A DNA stretch of 21,572 nt from 2-01-FULL-45-10 sp964450115 (GTDB lineage Bacteria > Omnitrophota > Gorgyraeia > 2-01-FULL-45-10), in contig CAYVCD010000017.1 in the NCBI GenBank assembly GCA_964450115.1, positions 1-21,572 of the forward strand. The letters run 5' to 3'. The position numbers and the translations under genes were made by a program. Positions 13,436-21,512 of this stretch are shown here, in pieces. The notes beneath the pieces are model-generated. The model did no database searches, had not been told where the DNA came from, and saw nothing but the letters and a program-made list of their open reading frames with translations. Each line of letters opens with the position of its first letter. Within the stretch, counting starts at the first letter, position 1.

Positions 13436-16175
13436 GAATATATTTAAGAAGATTCTGGGAACGCAGAATGAAAGGGTAGTGCGGGTCTTGAAGCCCTACG
13501 TCGACGCCATAAATGCGTTTGAGCCGGCGATATCAAAATTATCCGATATAGAATTACGCGCCAAGACCGACGAATTCAAGGCCAGGATAGAGAAGAGTAG
13601 GCTAGCCCATGCGGACAGCATGACTGAGATGTGGGATCTGTACAAGAACGCCACGGCCCCCGATGAAAAAGAGAGGCTGAAACGCAAGTACCGCGATCTT
13701 AAGAACGAGATATTCAGGGATGTCCTGCCTGAGGCGTTTGCGGTCGTTCGCGAAGTTGCCAAACGCACCGTAAAGATGCGCCACTTCGATGTCCAGCTTA
13801 TGGGCGGCGTAATACTTCACCAGGGTAAGATCGCAGAGATGGCCACCGGAGAAGGCAAGACCCTGGTAGCGACACTTCCCGTATATCTTAATGCACTTAC
13901 AGGAGAAGGCGTCCATGTTATCACCGTAAATGATTACCTGGCCAAAAGGGACAGGAGCTGGATGGGGCCCATATATGAATTTTTAGGCCTGTCGGTCGGC
14001 GTCATATATCATGACGTAAACCAGGAAGAAAGAAGAAAGGCATACGCCTCCGACATTACCTACGGTACCAACAACGAATTCGGATTCGATTATTTAAGGG
14101 ACAACATGGTGGTCAATAAGGACGATATGGTCCAGCGCGGCCACAACTACGCCATAGTGGATGAGGTCGACTCTATCCTGGTAGATGAATCGAGGACGCC
14201 TCTCATCATATCAGGACCCGCCGAAGAATCTACCGATAAATATTACACCATAAATAAGATAATCCCGCGCTTAAAAGGGAAGATCACTACCGACAAAGAG
14301 GAGATCGACGCCAAATATAAAGGCGTAGATATAGAGAAGGGCATAGATTATGTGGTAAACGAAAAGAACCATACGGTGAATCTGACCGAGGAAGGTGTGC
14401 TAAAGTGCCAGGGATTGCTCGGGGTCCAGAACCTATACGACGATATACAGTCTGAATGGGAACATCACATAAGGCAGGCCATAAGAGCCCACGCTCTCTA
14501 TAAAAGAGATGTGGACTACGTAGTCAAGGACGGCGAGGTACTGATAGTCGATGAATTCACCGGACGCCTCATGCCGGGCAGGCGATGGTCTGATGGACTA
14601 CATCAGGCAGTTGAGGCAAAGGAGAATGTAAAGATAGAGCGCGAGAACCAGACGCTTGCAACTATCACATTCCAGAACTACTTCAGGATGTACAAAAAAT
14701 TAGCCGGTATGACCGGAACTGCCGAGACGGAAGCCGTAGAATTCTCAAAGATATACGGCCTCGATGTCGTAGTGGCCCCTACAAATAAGCCGTTGACGAG
14801 GTCCAACCATCCGGACGTTATATACAAGACCGAACGCGAAAAATTCAATGCCGCATGCAAGGAGATTGCCGAGCTATATAAGGTCGGCAGACCCGTCCTC
14901 GTAGGAACAATCTCCATAGAAAAGTCGGAGGTTTTGAGCACCCTCTTAAAGAGGATGAGTATCCCGCACCATGTGCTTAATGCAAAATATCACGAGATGG
15001 AAGCAGAGATAATATCCAAAGCCGGTCAGAGGTACGCTATCACTATAGCTACGAACATGGCAGGACGCGGAACGGATATAGTGTTGGGCGACGGTGTCGC
15101 GTCTTTAGGCGGCCTTCATGTTCTCGGCACCGAGCGGCATGAGGCCCGCCGCATAGATAATCAGTTGCGCGGCCGCTCAGGCAGGCAGGGTGATCCGGGA
15201 TCGAGCAGATTTTACCTATCTTTAGAAGACGACCTCATGAGAATATTCGGATCCGACAGGATAAAATTGATAATGGAGAAGCTGGGCATGGAGGAAGGCC
15301 AGGAGATACAGCATGGCTTCATAACCAAGGCGATATCGACGGCCCAGAAGAGGGTGGAGCAGCATAATTTTGAGATAAGAAAACATTTGTTAGAGTACGA
15401 TAACGTAATGAATAGGCAGAGAGAGGTCATATACGACGAGAGGCGCAAGGTCCTCTTCGGACAGGATCTCAAGAGCTATATACATGAGCTCATGGAAGAG
15501 ATCGTGGACTTTGCCATAGATACTTATCTGAATGAGAAACTGAGGGCGGACCAATGGGATTTTGAAGGCTTCAGGCAGTATCTAGACTTGAGGTTCTTCA
15601 TAAAGACCAAAGATATCAATTTTGAAGAGATGAGGATAGCCGAAGTAAAAGATACGGTCCTCGAGATGATGAGAAAGATGTACGAAGAGAAAGAGAAATC
15701 ACTCGGCGAACAACTGGCCCGGCACCTTGAACAGATGATACTCCTCCAGGTCATAGATACGCGCTGGAAGGATCACTTGTATGCTATGGACAGCCTGCGT
15801 GAAGGTATAGGCTTACGCGCTTACGGCCAGCGGGACCCATTAATAGAATATCAGCATGAAGGTTACGCGATGTTCATGGATATGATAGACAGGATAAAAG
15901 AGGAGACACTCGAGTACCTCTATAAAGTCAAGGCAGTGAAGGAAGAAAAGCTCCCGGGGGTATTCGATACGAAGCGCCAGCAGCTGGTCCATGAGGAGAA
16001 GACCCAGTTCGAGGGCGTGAAATCCGGCCCCGCGACGGCAGAGTCTCACGCATATGAAGGCCAGCTTCCGGAGGAGCCGGTCCATACATTCAAAAGGGAA
16101 GAGCCGAAGGTCGGCAGGAACGATCCCTGCCCCTGCGGTAGCTCAAAAAAATATAAAAAATGCTGCGGAAAATAA
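13428..16175 (+). CDS. secA: Preprotein translocase ATPase SecA
   Basis: 915 residues. SecA pushes unfolded precursors through SecYEG using ATP, at the cytoplasmic face of the inner membrane. Walker A is ATGEGKT (139-145), Walker B/DEAD-like DEVDSILVDESRTPLI begins near 245, the preprotein cross-linking and helicase domains follow (GRRWSDGLHQAVEAKENV; TNMAGRGTDI; LRGRSGRQGDPGSSRFYLS), then the scaffold and wing. The C-terminus has a zinc-binding SEC-C motif, DPCPCGSSKKYKKCCGK, which contacts SecB and lipids in other bacteria. AAGGA lies 6 nt before the ATG, inside prfB. It overlaps prfB by 8 nt and lnt by 16 nt. It serves export of the lipoprotein and the TPR protein downstream. Confidence 0.98.
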   Translation: MLKNIFKKILGTQNERVVRVLKPYVDAINAFEPAISKLSDIELRAKTDEFKARIEKSRLAHADSMTEMWDLYKNATAPDEKERLKRKYRDLKNEIFRDVLPEAFAVVREVAKRTVKMRHFDVQLMGGVILHQGKIAEMATGEGKTLVATLPVYLNALTGEGVHVITVNDYLAKRDRSWMGPIYEFLGLSVGVIYHDVNQEERRKAYASDITYGTNNEFGFDYLRDNMVVNKDDMVQRGHNYAIVDEVDSILVDESRTPLIISGPAEESTDKYYTINKIIPRLKGKITTDKEEIDAKYKGVDIEKGIDYVVNEKNHTVNLTEEGVLKCQGLLGVQNLYDDIQSEWEHHIRQAIRAHALYKRDVDYVVKDGEVLIVDEFTGRLMPGRRWSDGLHQAVEAKENVKIERENQTLATITFQNYFRMYKKLAGMTGTAETEAVEFSKIYGLDVVVAPTNKPLTRSNHPDVIYKTEREKFNAACKEIAELYKVGRPVLVGTISIEKSEVLSTLLKRMSIPHHVLNAKYHEMEAEIISKAGQRYAITIATNMAGRGTDIVLGDGVASLGGLHVLGTERHEARRIDNQLRGRSGRQGDPGSSRFYLSLEDDLMRIFGSDRIKLIMEKLGMEEGQEIQHGFITKAISTAQKRVEQHNFEIRKHLLEYDNVMNRQREVIYDERRKVLFGQDLKSYIHELMEEIVDFAIDTYLNEKLRADQWDFEGFRQYLDLRFFIKTKDINFEEMRIAEVKDTVLEMMRKMYEEKEKSLGEQLARHLEQMILLQVIDTRWKDHLYAMDSLREGIGLRAYGQRDPLIEYQHEGYAMFMDMIDRIKEETLEYLYKVKAVKEEKLPGVFDTKRQQLVHEEKTQFEGVKSGPATAESHAYEGQLPEEPVHTFKREEPKVGRNDPCPCGSSKKYKKCCGK

Positions 16176-17707
16176 AATTTTTACTTGCTGAGATCTCGGC
16201 GTTACTTCTTATTCTCTCTTTCCCGGGTTTTAATCTATGGATCTGTGCCTGGTTTGCGTTCATCCCCTTATTCTTCGCTTTAGAGAACCAGAAACCCCTT
16301 AACGCATTTTTACTATCCTATCTTACGGGATTCATATTTTTCCTTGGCACGATCTATTGGCTCATCCATGTAAGCCTGCCCGGCATGATCATCGTGGCGG
16401 CGTATCTCGCGCTCTACTTTGGATTTTTTGGACTTATAGTCAATAAGGGAGCGCGGCTCACGATACTCGAAAGACTATTCTTGATCCCTGCAGCGTGGGT
16501 GGCGCTCGAATGGGCGCGCTCATACGTCTTCACCGGTTTTGGCTGGGCGTTATTGGGGTATTCGCAGAGCTCCAATCTGCCGATCATACAGATAGCCGAT
16601 GTATCCGGGCCATACGGAGTGAGTTTTCTTATCGTAATGTTCAACGCTGCGGCTTTCTTCACTATAAAAAATTTCCGCGACAGGAACGAACGCCTGATTC
16701 CGGTAGTTATGACAGCCATCCTCATGATAGCGGTATTAGGATACGGGTTATTAAGGCTCAATAATGTATTCACCGGGGAAAAGATCAAAGTCTCCGTTGT
16801 GCAGGGTAATATTCCCCAGGACCAGAAGTGGGATGAGCGCTTTGTCACAAAGATAATAGATAAGTACAGCGCCCTTACCGTGTCGGCTGCCGCCGATAAG
16901 CCCGACCTCATAATATGGCCCGAAACATCCGTCCCCGGATTCATCGAAGACCAGAATAGCCTATTGGGGTGGGTGAGAGGCCTCATAAAACTTACGGATG
17001 TGCCGCTATTGGTAGGAGCCCCTAGATACGAACACGTCACCGGCCGCGAGCTTTACTACAACAGCGCATTCCTTTTTCTGAAAGACGGCTCGATCGCTAA
17101 CCACTATGACAAGATGCATCTCGTGCCCTTCGGAGAATATGTGCCTCTGCAGAAGCTCTTCTTCTTCGTCCAAAGGTTTGCGCCGCGCCCCATAGGAGAT
17201 TTTGTGGGAGGGAAAGAGTTTACGGTATTACGATTCCCGGTAGAAAGGTCCGTAAAAGAGACCGATCACAACTGGAAGCTTATGAAGAGGGTGGGTTTCG
17301 GATGCCTCATATGTTTTGAGGATATATTCCCGGACTTGGCTCGGGGGTTAGTAAAGAATAATGCCGGATTTCTCGTTAATATAACCAACGATGCGTGGTT
17401 TGGAAGGTCGAGCGCCGCATACCAGCATGCCCAAGCCTCAATATTCAGAGCGGTGGAGAACAGGGTCAACGTAATAAGAGCCGCGAATACAGGGCTGTCA
17501 TGTTTTATAGACCAGAAAGGGCGCGTCGTCTCGAAAGTCTCGGCAGATGGCAAGGATCTCTTTATAGATGGATTTAAAGCGCATGAGATCGTCCTGTCCA
17601 GGACGAGGACTGTATATACGGCCTATGGAGACGTATTCGCCTATCTATGCATATTCTTTACGGTATTTTATCTATCCCGCTATATAAGAAGAGGGGCTCA
17701 TAAATGA
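16160..17707 (+). CDS. lnt: Apolipoprotein N-acyltransferase
   Basis: 515 residues. Lnt adds the third acyl chain to the N-terminal cysteine of lipoproteins at the periplasmic side of the inner membrane, a step needed for Lol sorting in Gram-negative bacteria. An N-terminal block of hydrophobic helices (1 to about 205) is followed by a nitrilase-fold domain with the catalytic triad E255 (WPETSVPG), K318 (YDKMHLVPFGEYVP) and C385 (CLICFED), and a last membrane helix near 490-508. The start lies within the end of secA with no clear ribosome site, which suggests translational coupling. Its stop overlaps the next gene's start (ATGA). The neighbouring lipoprotein is a likely substrate. Confidence 0.95.
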   Translation: MLRKIKFLLAEISALLLILSFPGFNLWICAWFAFIPLFFALENQKPLNAFLLSYLTGFIFFLGTIYWLIHVSLPGMIIVAAYLALYFGFFGLIVNKGARLTILERLFLIPAAWVALEWARSYVFTGFGWALLGYSQSSNLPIIQIADVSGPYGVSFLIVMFNAAAFFTIKNFRDRNERLIPVVMTAILMIAVLGYGLLRLNNVFTGEKIKVSVVQGNIPQDQKWDERFVTKIIDKYSALTVSAAADKPDLIIWPETSVPGFIEDQNSLLGWVRGLIKLTDVPLLVGAPRYEHVTGRELYYNSAFLFLKDGSIANHYDKMHLVPFGEYVPLQKLFFFVQRFAPRPIGDFVGGKEFTVLRFPVERSVKETDHNWKLMKRVGFGCLICFEDIFPDLARGLVKNNAGFLVNITNDAWFGRSSAAYQHAQASIFRAVENRVNVIRAANTGLSCFIDQKGRVVSKVSADGKDLFIDGFKAHEIVLSRTRTVYTAYGDVFAYLCIFFTVFYLSRYIRRGAHK

Positions 17708-18357
17708 GATCTTCGGCCAAGCTTTTAATAGTATTATCGTTAGCGATATCGCTTTATGGCTGCGATTCTAACCAATATCAGGCTGTGACCGGCCCGGACG
17801 GTGCCTTATACCGCTTTGATAAAAAGACCGGCTCTTTGACCATCATGATAAAAGATAAAGGCAGGCAAGCTGCGGCCGAACCACATAAAGCCGAAGCTGC
17901 GAAAGAGGAGCGCGATCAAGCGCTTGATAAGCCGGTCAGCTGGAAAGAGTCTAAGTATCCCGGTAAGGACCTGAAGGCAAAATTTGAGATGGTCTGGAGG
18001 GAAGGCAAACTCTGCTATAAATTTTCCGTATATCCTTATAAGTCGCTCGAAAAAGCGTTCGCCAGAAAAAAACAGGACTACATATACAGCCTGATGAAGC
18101 CGGGCTTTAACGTGGAGCTTCTGGATAAGGACGGATTTTTAGTTAAAGAGATAAAGATAAGCCTGTGGAGCATGTCTAAAGTCGACGACGATAACGGCGT
18201 TGCGAAAGAGCTCGTCCTTAATTCGCAGACTGACTGCACCGGGCAATCGTATAGCTCTATAGGCGGATGTGTGATAAAATGGGGCATTGAGAGCGAAATG
18301 ATCGAGGATGACAACAGCGATTACATAAAGAGCTCTCCGATAAAAAGTGAGAAGTAA
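17704..18357 (+). CDS. Predicted lipoprotein, function unknown
   Basis: 217 residues. The N-terminus is a type II signal peptide: MRSSAKLL, hydrophobic core, and lipobox SLYG|C with the cysteine at position 20, followed by DSN. After a charged, Lys/Glu-rich linker (about 50-80) comes a mixed domain with KAKFEMVWREGKLCYKFSVY and an Asp-rich end. I do not recognise the family. GAGGGG lies 7 nt before the ATG. It overlaps lnt by 4 nt and the TPR gene starts 13 nt after it. Asp follows the cysteine; in E. coli Asp at +2 favours inner-membrane retention, but the rule does not hold for all phyla. Confidence 0.85.
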   Translation: MRSSAKLLIVLSLAISLYGCDSNQYQAVTGPDGALYRFDKKTGSLTIMIKDKGRQAAAEPHKAEAAKEERDQALDKPVSWKESKYPGKDLKAKFEMVWREGKLCYKFSVYPYKSLEKAFARKKQDYIYSLMKPGFNVELLDKDGFLVKEIKISLWSMSKVDDDNGVAKELVLNSQTDCTGQSYSSIGGCVIKWGIESEMIEDDNSDYIKSSPIKSEK

Positions 18358-18370
18358 AAGGCAGGTGATC

Positions 18371-20053
18371 ATGTTAAAGAATATACTCGCGATATCTCTT
18401 ATAATCTTTCTCACCGCATCTATCCCGGCTTATGCCGAAGAGTCGGACCCTTCCAATGCTGAAGGATACTTCAAGCGCGCGAATATTTATGAAAGCGAAG
18501 GATCTGACGATAAGGCTATCTCCGATTACAACCGGGCGATAGACCTTAAGCCCCGTTATGCCGAAGCCTTAATAAACAGGGGCATAGTCTATTACAAAAA
18601 AGAAGAGTTCGAAAGAGCGATACTCGATTATACAAAAGCCCTCGAACTGGATCCGTCGTACGTCGAGGCCTACGCGAATATAGGATTGGCCTATGCGAGG
18701 TTGGGTCAATACGATCAGGCCCTGTATTACTACACCAAGGCCATATACGAACACGATGACGATCCTTCTCTATACGTGGACAGGGGCAAGGTCTATAATG
18801 AAAAAGGTATGCGAAAAGAGGCGATGGCAGATTTCAATAAAGCCCTGAAGATCGATGTCAAGAGTTCGGACGCCTACCTTAACAGGGGTCTTACGTACGC
18901 GCGTGAAGGAAAGTTCGAACTGGCCATAGCGGATTATGGGATATCGATAGAGCTCGATCCGAAGAATGCCGAGAGCTATCTGTCCCGGGCCATCTCCTAC
19001 GCGAACAAGATGGATCCCGATAATGCTATGGCCGATATTGAGAAGGCTATTGAATTAAATCCCCGGTATCCGGAAGCGCACCTGAACAGGGCAAACCTAC
19101 ATTTTAACCAGGGTCAGAACGATGCCGCCATTTCAGATTACAATAAAGCCCTGGAATTGAACGGTCAATATGCCGAAGCATACTTTAACCGCGGCGTGGT
19201 CTACGCCAGGCAGAACGATCATACGCAGGCGATATACGATTACACTAAAGCGATAGACTTAAGGCCCGATTGCAGCGAAATATTCTTTAACCGCGCCAAC
19301 GCTTACTTAAGCCGCGGTGATTACGACAACGCCATATCAGATTTTACAAAGAATATAGATGCTAACCCCAGGGATATAGATCCGTACATGAATCGCGGTA
19401 TAGCCTACGCCCGCAAGGGTTCTTCCAACGAGGCGATAGAGGATTTTAATAAAGTCCTGTCCATAGATCCAAAGTTTGCGCAGGCCTTCTTTAATATAGC
19501 TTTGGTACACGACAGCAAGATGCAGTATGAAGATAGCCTGAAATTCTACGCGAAGGCGATAGAGGCTAACCCCAAATATATCGAGGCGTTCCTAAACCGC
19601 GGCATCGTATATTCGAACAGGACCCAGTACGAGCAGGCCATCGCGGATTTCAATAGGGCTATCTCCGTCGACCCCAAGAACCCCGAAAGCTATTTTAACC
19701 GCGGGCTCGTCTACGATAATCAGGGAAAATATGCTCTGGCCTTGTCGGACTATAATAAATTCATCGAGCTCAATCCCAACCATATGTCCGGCTACATAAA
19801 TCGCGGGATACTCAATGTGAAGAGATCTCTCTATGACAAGGCTATAGAAGATTTTGACAAAGCCATACAGTTAAATCCGCAGTCCGCCAACGCTTACTTC
19901 AATAAAGCCCTCGTATCGGAAAAGGCGGGGCGCGTCAAAGACGCCATAGAGGCCTATAAGAACTTCATAAAATTCGCCACGCCGCAGTTGGCCAATTACG
20001 TAGAGGGGGCGAGGGACCGTATCGAAGAGCTTGAGCGGGTGGCGAAGTCGTGA
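18371..20053 (+). CDS. Exported protein of 15 tandem TPR repeats
   Basis: 560 residues. Signal peptide MLKNILAISLIIFLTASIPA with likely cleavage after AYA (residue 22). Residues 29-538 divide into exactly fifteen 34-residue TPR units with no gap, most fitting xxEAYxNRGxxYxxxGxYxxAI followed by DYxKAIELDPx; a 22-residue capping helix follows. TPR solenoids bind peptides or proteins; this one should lie in the periplasm. The ATG at 18371 was chosen because the signal peptide starts there and AAAGG lies 9 nt upstream; a GTG at 18347 would add eight residues without a ribosome site. It is the last gene of the prfB operon; only a weak hairpin follows it. The exact partner is unknown. Confidence 0.9.
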   Translation: MLKNILAISLIIFLTASIPAYAEESDPSNAEGYFKRANIYESEGSDDKAISDYNRAIDLKPRYAEALINRGIVYYKKEEFERAILDYTKALELDPSYVEAYANIGLAYARLGQYDQALYYYTKAIYEHDDDPSLYVDRGKVYNEKGMRKEAMADFNKALKIDVKSSDAYLNRGLTYAREGKFELAIADYGISIELDPKNAESYLSRAISYANKMDPDNAMADIEKAIELNPRYPEAHLNRANLHFNQGQNDAAISDYNKALELNGQYAEAYFNRGVVYARQNDHTQAIYDYTKAIDLRPDCSEIFFNRANAYLSRGDYDNAISDFTKNIDANPRDIDPYMNRGIAYARKGSSNEAIEDFNKVLSIDPKFAQAFFNIALVHDSKMQYEDSLKFYAKAIEANPKYIEAFLNRGIVYSNRTQYEQAIADFNRAISVDPKNPESYFNRGLVYDNQGKYALALSDYNKFIELNPNHMSGYINRGILNVKRSLYDKAIEDFDKAIQLNPQSANAYFNKALVSEKAGRVKDAIEAYKNFIKFATPQLANYVEGARDRIEELERVAKS

Positions 20054-20097
20054 TGACACACCTCGACTCTTCTATTTGTTAAAAACGCATAATTAAT

Positions 20098-20126
20098 TTG
20101 ACAAATCATCAAATCTGTAGTATCCT
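20098..20126 (+). promoter_or_regulatory. Promoter of the sigma/anti-sigma pair
   Basis: Perfect -35 TTGACA (20098-20103), 17-nt spacer, -10 TATCCT (20121-20126). The predicted start is near 20133, about 20 nt before the ATG. It looks like a housekeeping sigma-70 promoter; I see no obvious ECF-type (AAC / CGT) box. Confidence 0.7.
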
Positions 20127-20160
20127 TCCATCTTGGAGCTTTAAGCTAAGAAGATGGAAG
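20125..20160. repeat. Nested inverted repeat across the start region of the sigma gene
   Basis: CTTCCATCTT (20125-20134) and AAGATGGAAG (20151-20160) are perfect 10-bp complements, and AGCTT-T-AAGCT (20137-20147) sits almost exactly at the centre. The left arm abuts the -10 box and the right arm contains the ATG at 20154. As DNA it could be an operator; as RNA, if transcription starts further upstream, it would hide the start codon. Confidence 0.75.
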
Positions 20161-20774
20161 AATGCCTGCAAAATAACGATCGCTATCTCATAGAAGCCTG
20201 CATTAATAAAGACCTTGCCGCGTGGTCAGTCCTGGTAAATAAGTATTCCGGGCTCATCTACGTATCTGTCGAAAACCGCCTCAAAAAATACGGCCTCGAT
20301 GCGTCCAGCCATGATATCGAAGATATAAAGCAGAATATATTTTCAGATATCTGGACCAACGGCAAGCTTTCACATATCGTGAACCGTGACGATATATCGT
20401 ATTGGATCGCTATCCTTTCGGGAAACGCGGCCATAGAACACTTTAGGTCCAGAGAAGCGCGCCTGCTCAATAATGCCGTATCGCTCTCACATACAATAGA
20501 CGACAAGGAGCTGGGCGAAATATTCCCATCGGGCATTCCAGGACCAAACGATGAACTGGCGCGGGCCGAGATGGAAGAGAGCCTAGAGCTCGCGATAGAG
20601 TCGCTGCCCGCGAGCGAGAAGCTCATTATAAAACTGTATCTTATTCATGGTAAGAAGTATCACCAGATCGCCGAATTCTTGAGCCTGCCGACCAGCACGG
20701 TCTCGAGCCATATAAAGAGGGCAAAAGAGAAGCTTAAAGAGGCGCTGAAAGATAATATGAGGGGCGAAATATGA
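20154..20774 (+). CDS. ECF-like RNA polymerase sigma factor
   Basis: 206 residues. Sigma region 2 covers about 10-100 (AWSVLVNKYSGLIY; DIEDIKQNIFSDIW; DISYWIAILSGNAAIEHFRS, the -10-binding part) and region 4 about 140-200 (ESLPASEKLIIKLYLIHGKK followed by YHQIAEFLSLPTSTVSSHIKRAKEKL, the -35-binding helix-turn-helix). Both are needed for promoter recognition, and region 3 is absent as in the ECF group. The linker between them is fairly long. The next gene begins inside its stop codon (ATGA) and encodes a membrane zinc-finger protein, the usual anti-sigma arrangement. No good Shine-Dalgarno is at normal distance: GGAG lies 15 nt before the ATG, within the nested inverted repeat. Confidence 0.88.
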   Translation: MEECLQNNDRYLIEACINKDLAAWSVLVNKYSGLIYVSVENRLKKYGLDASSHDIEDIKQNIFSDIWTNGKLSHIVNRDDISYWIAILSGNAAIEHFRSREARLLNNAVSLSHTIDDKELGEIFPSGIPGPNDELARAEMEESLELAIESLPASEKLIIKLYLIHGKKYHQIAEFLSLPTSTVSSHIKRAKEKLKEALKDNMRGEI

Positions 20775-21202
20775 CAGATCTTAAATATGCATTAGGCGCT
20801 CATCCTAAAGAATCAGAATTGGCCGATTATCTTAGCAACACCTTGACCAATGAGCGAAGGAAGGGTGTAGAGGACCACATAGCGTGCTGCGATAGTTGTC
20901 TGGAGAGCGCGGTATCGGCGCATGAATCGGTTAAAAAATTTAAAAAAGGGAAACCCGGGTCTATGAAGAGAATAAATATATTTCTTTTACTGGCGATAAT
21001 CTCATTTACGTTATCTTTTATATTCCGGGATTATTTTCTGCAATTTCTCACAGCTACCATACTTTTGGGCGCAAAGTGGATATCCGATGCCAAGTCCACA
21101 AAGATGCTCGTCATGATATATGAGGCTTGGAAGAAAGGTGGTGAGAAGGAAGCGTCCCGCATATTGAGCTCCCTCGATAAAGACCCCAAGAACAGGCTTT
21201 AA
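20771..21202 (+). CDS. Putative zinc-finger transmembrane anti-sigma factor
   Basis: 143 residues. The N-terminal part has a zinc-binding anti-sigma pattern: ELADYLSNTLTNERRKGVED followed by HIACCDSC, i.e. HxxxCxxC, as in ZAS-domain anti-sigma factors. A basic stretch (KKFKKGKPGSMKR) leads to two closely spaced hydrophobic segments (about 69-85 and 89-104). The tail of about 40 residues is charged and has no recognisable sensor domain. With two membrane passes both ends would be cytoplasmic; with one, the tail would be periplasmic. GAGGGG is 6 nt before the ATG. It overlaps the sigma gene by 4 nt, implying coupled synthesis so that the sigma factor is held inactive until a signal arrives. Confidence 0.78.
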   Translation: MTDLKYALGAHPKESELADYLSNTLTNERRKGVEDHIACCDSCLESAVSAHESVKKFKKGKPGSMKRINIFLLLAIISFTLSFIFRDYFLQFLTATILLGAKWISDAKSTKMLVMIYEAWKKGGEKEASRILSSLDKDPKNRL

Positions 21203-21213
21203 AAATACCCTAT

Positions 21214-21275
21214 AAAAAAAAGAAGAAGGGCCGCTTAACCTTCTATCGGAAGAGGACTCATGTAACCGGCCTTCT
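21214..21275 (-). terminator. Intrinsic terminator of the small RNA
   Basis: On the minus strand AGAAGGCCG (21267-21275) pairs with CGGCCCTTCT (21224-21233; 9 bp with one bulged C), followed by TCTTTTTTT. Its 3' arm also takes part in the long-range closing stem of the RNA, so the two foldings exclude each other. Confidence 0.65.
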
Positions 21276-21416
21276 TATCTTTCGATCGCCTCCCGTTATG
21301 GGTTTTGTTGGCCGATCCCGGTAGGCTACTCTTTCTTTGGAGCAGCCTCGGTCAGCTCTTCTTTCGAAGAACCGCCGCCTTTAACTCCCGAGAGGTTAAG
21401 CTCCTCTCTTCTTCTA
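21214..21416 (-). ncRNA. Structured small RNA of about 200 nt, family not assigned
   Basis: A free-standing RNA gene on the minus strand: promoter at 21423-21450, structured body, U-rich 3' end (A8 on the plus strand at 21214-21221). The ends pair: AGAAGAAG (21408-21415) with CTTCTTCT (21221-21228), then GCTTAACCT (21393-21401) with AGGTTAAGC (21233-21241). Inside are an 8-bp hairpin GGCTGCTC/GAGTAGCC with loop CAAAGAAA (21324-21347), a hairpin closed by GATCG/CGATC (21284-21317) and a TTCTT/AAGAA hairpin near 21355-21370. I looked for 6S RNA, tmRNA, RNase P, SRP RNA and common riboswitch signatures and recognised none; 6S RNA has a similar size. No protein frame with a start spans it. It converges on the anti-sigma gene and fills the otherwise geneless stretch 21203-21512. 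Confidence 0.72.
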
Positions 21417-21422
21417 CTATTA

Positions 21423-21450
21423 AGTCTACCACATACCAAACAAAAAGCAA
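21423..21450 (-). promoter_or_regulatory. Promoter of the small RNA
   Basis: On the minus strand: -35 TTGCTT (21445-21450), 16-nt spacer, -10 TAGACT (21423-21428) preceded by TGG, i.e. extended -10. Predicted start near 21416, right at the base of the closing stem, which supports an independently transcribed RNA. Confidence 0.65.
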
Positions 21451-21512
21451 TCCCTTAAACCTTCCTTTTTCGTTTTTAACACGCCCATACGACTCTCCGT
21501 CGATAAAATTAA

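Noticed and set aside
18347..18370. GTG start eight codons upstream for the TPR protein
   Set aside because: It adds a charged stretch (RSKRQVI) before the signal peptide, overlaps the lipoprotein gene and has no ribosome site, whereas the ATG at 18371 has one.
20045..20085. Terminator after the TPR gene (AGTCG/CGACT)
   Set aside because: Only a 5-bp stem with a long loop and no proper T-run.
21214..21416. Cyclic di-AMP (ydaO) riboswitch because of the CTTAACC/GGTTAAG closing stem
   Set aside because: The inner consensus (GGGGGACCCA, GGGGTGAATCC and the AGCTAACCTCGTAAGCG end) is absent, and no gene is directly downstream for it to control.
21430..21492. 20-codon minus-strand frame starting MGVLKTKK with GGAG upstream
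   Set aside because: It overlaps the small RNA promoter, is very short and has no recognisable pattern. A leader peptide cannot be excluded, but nothing else supports it.
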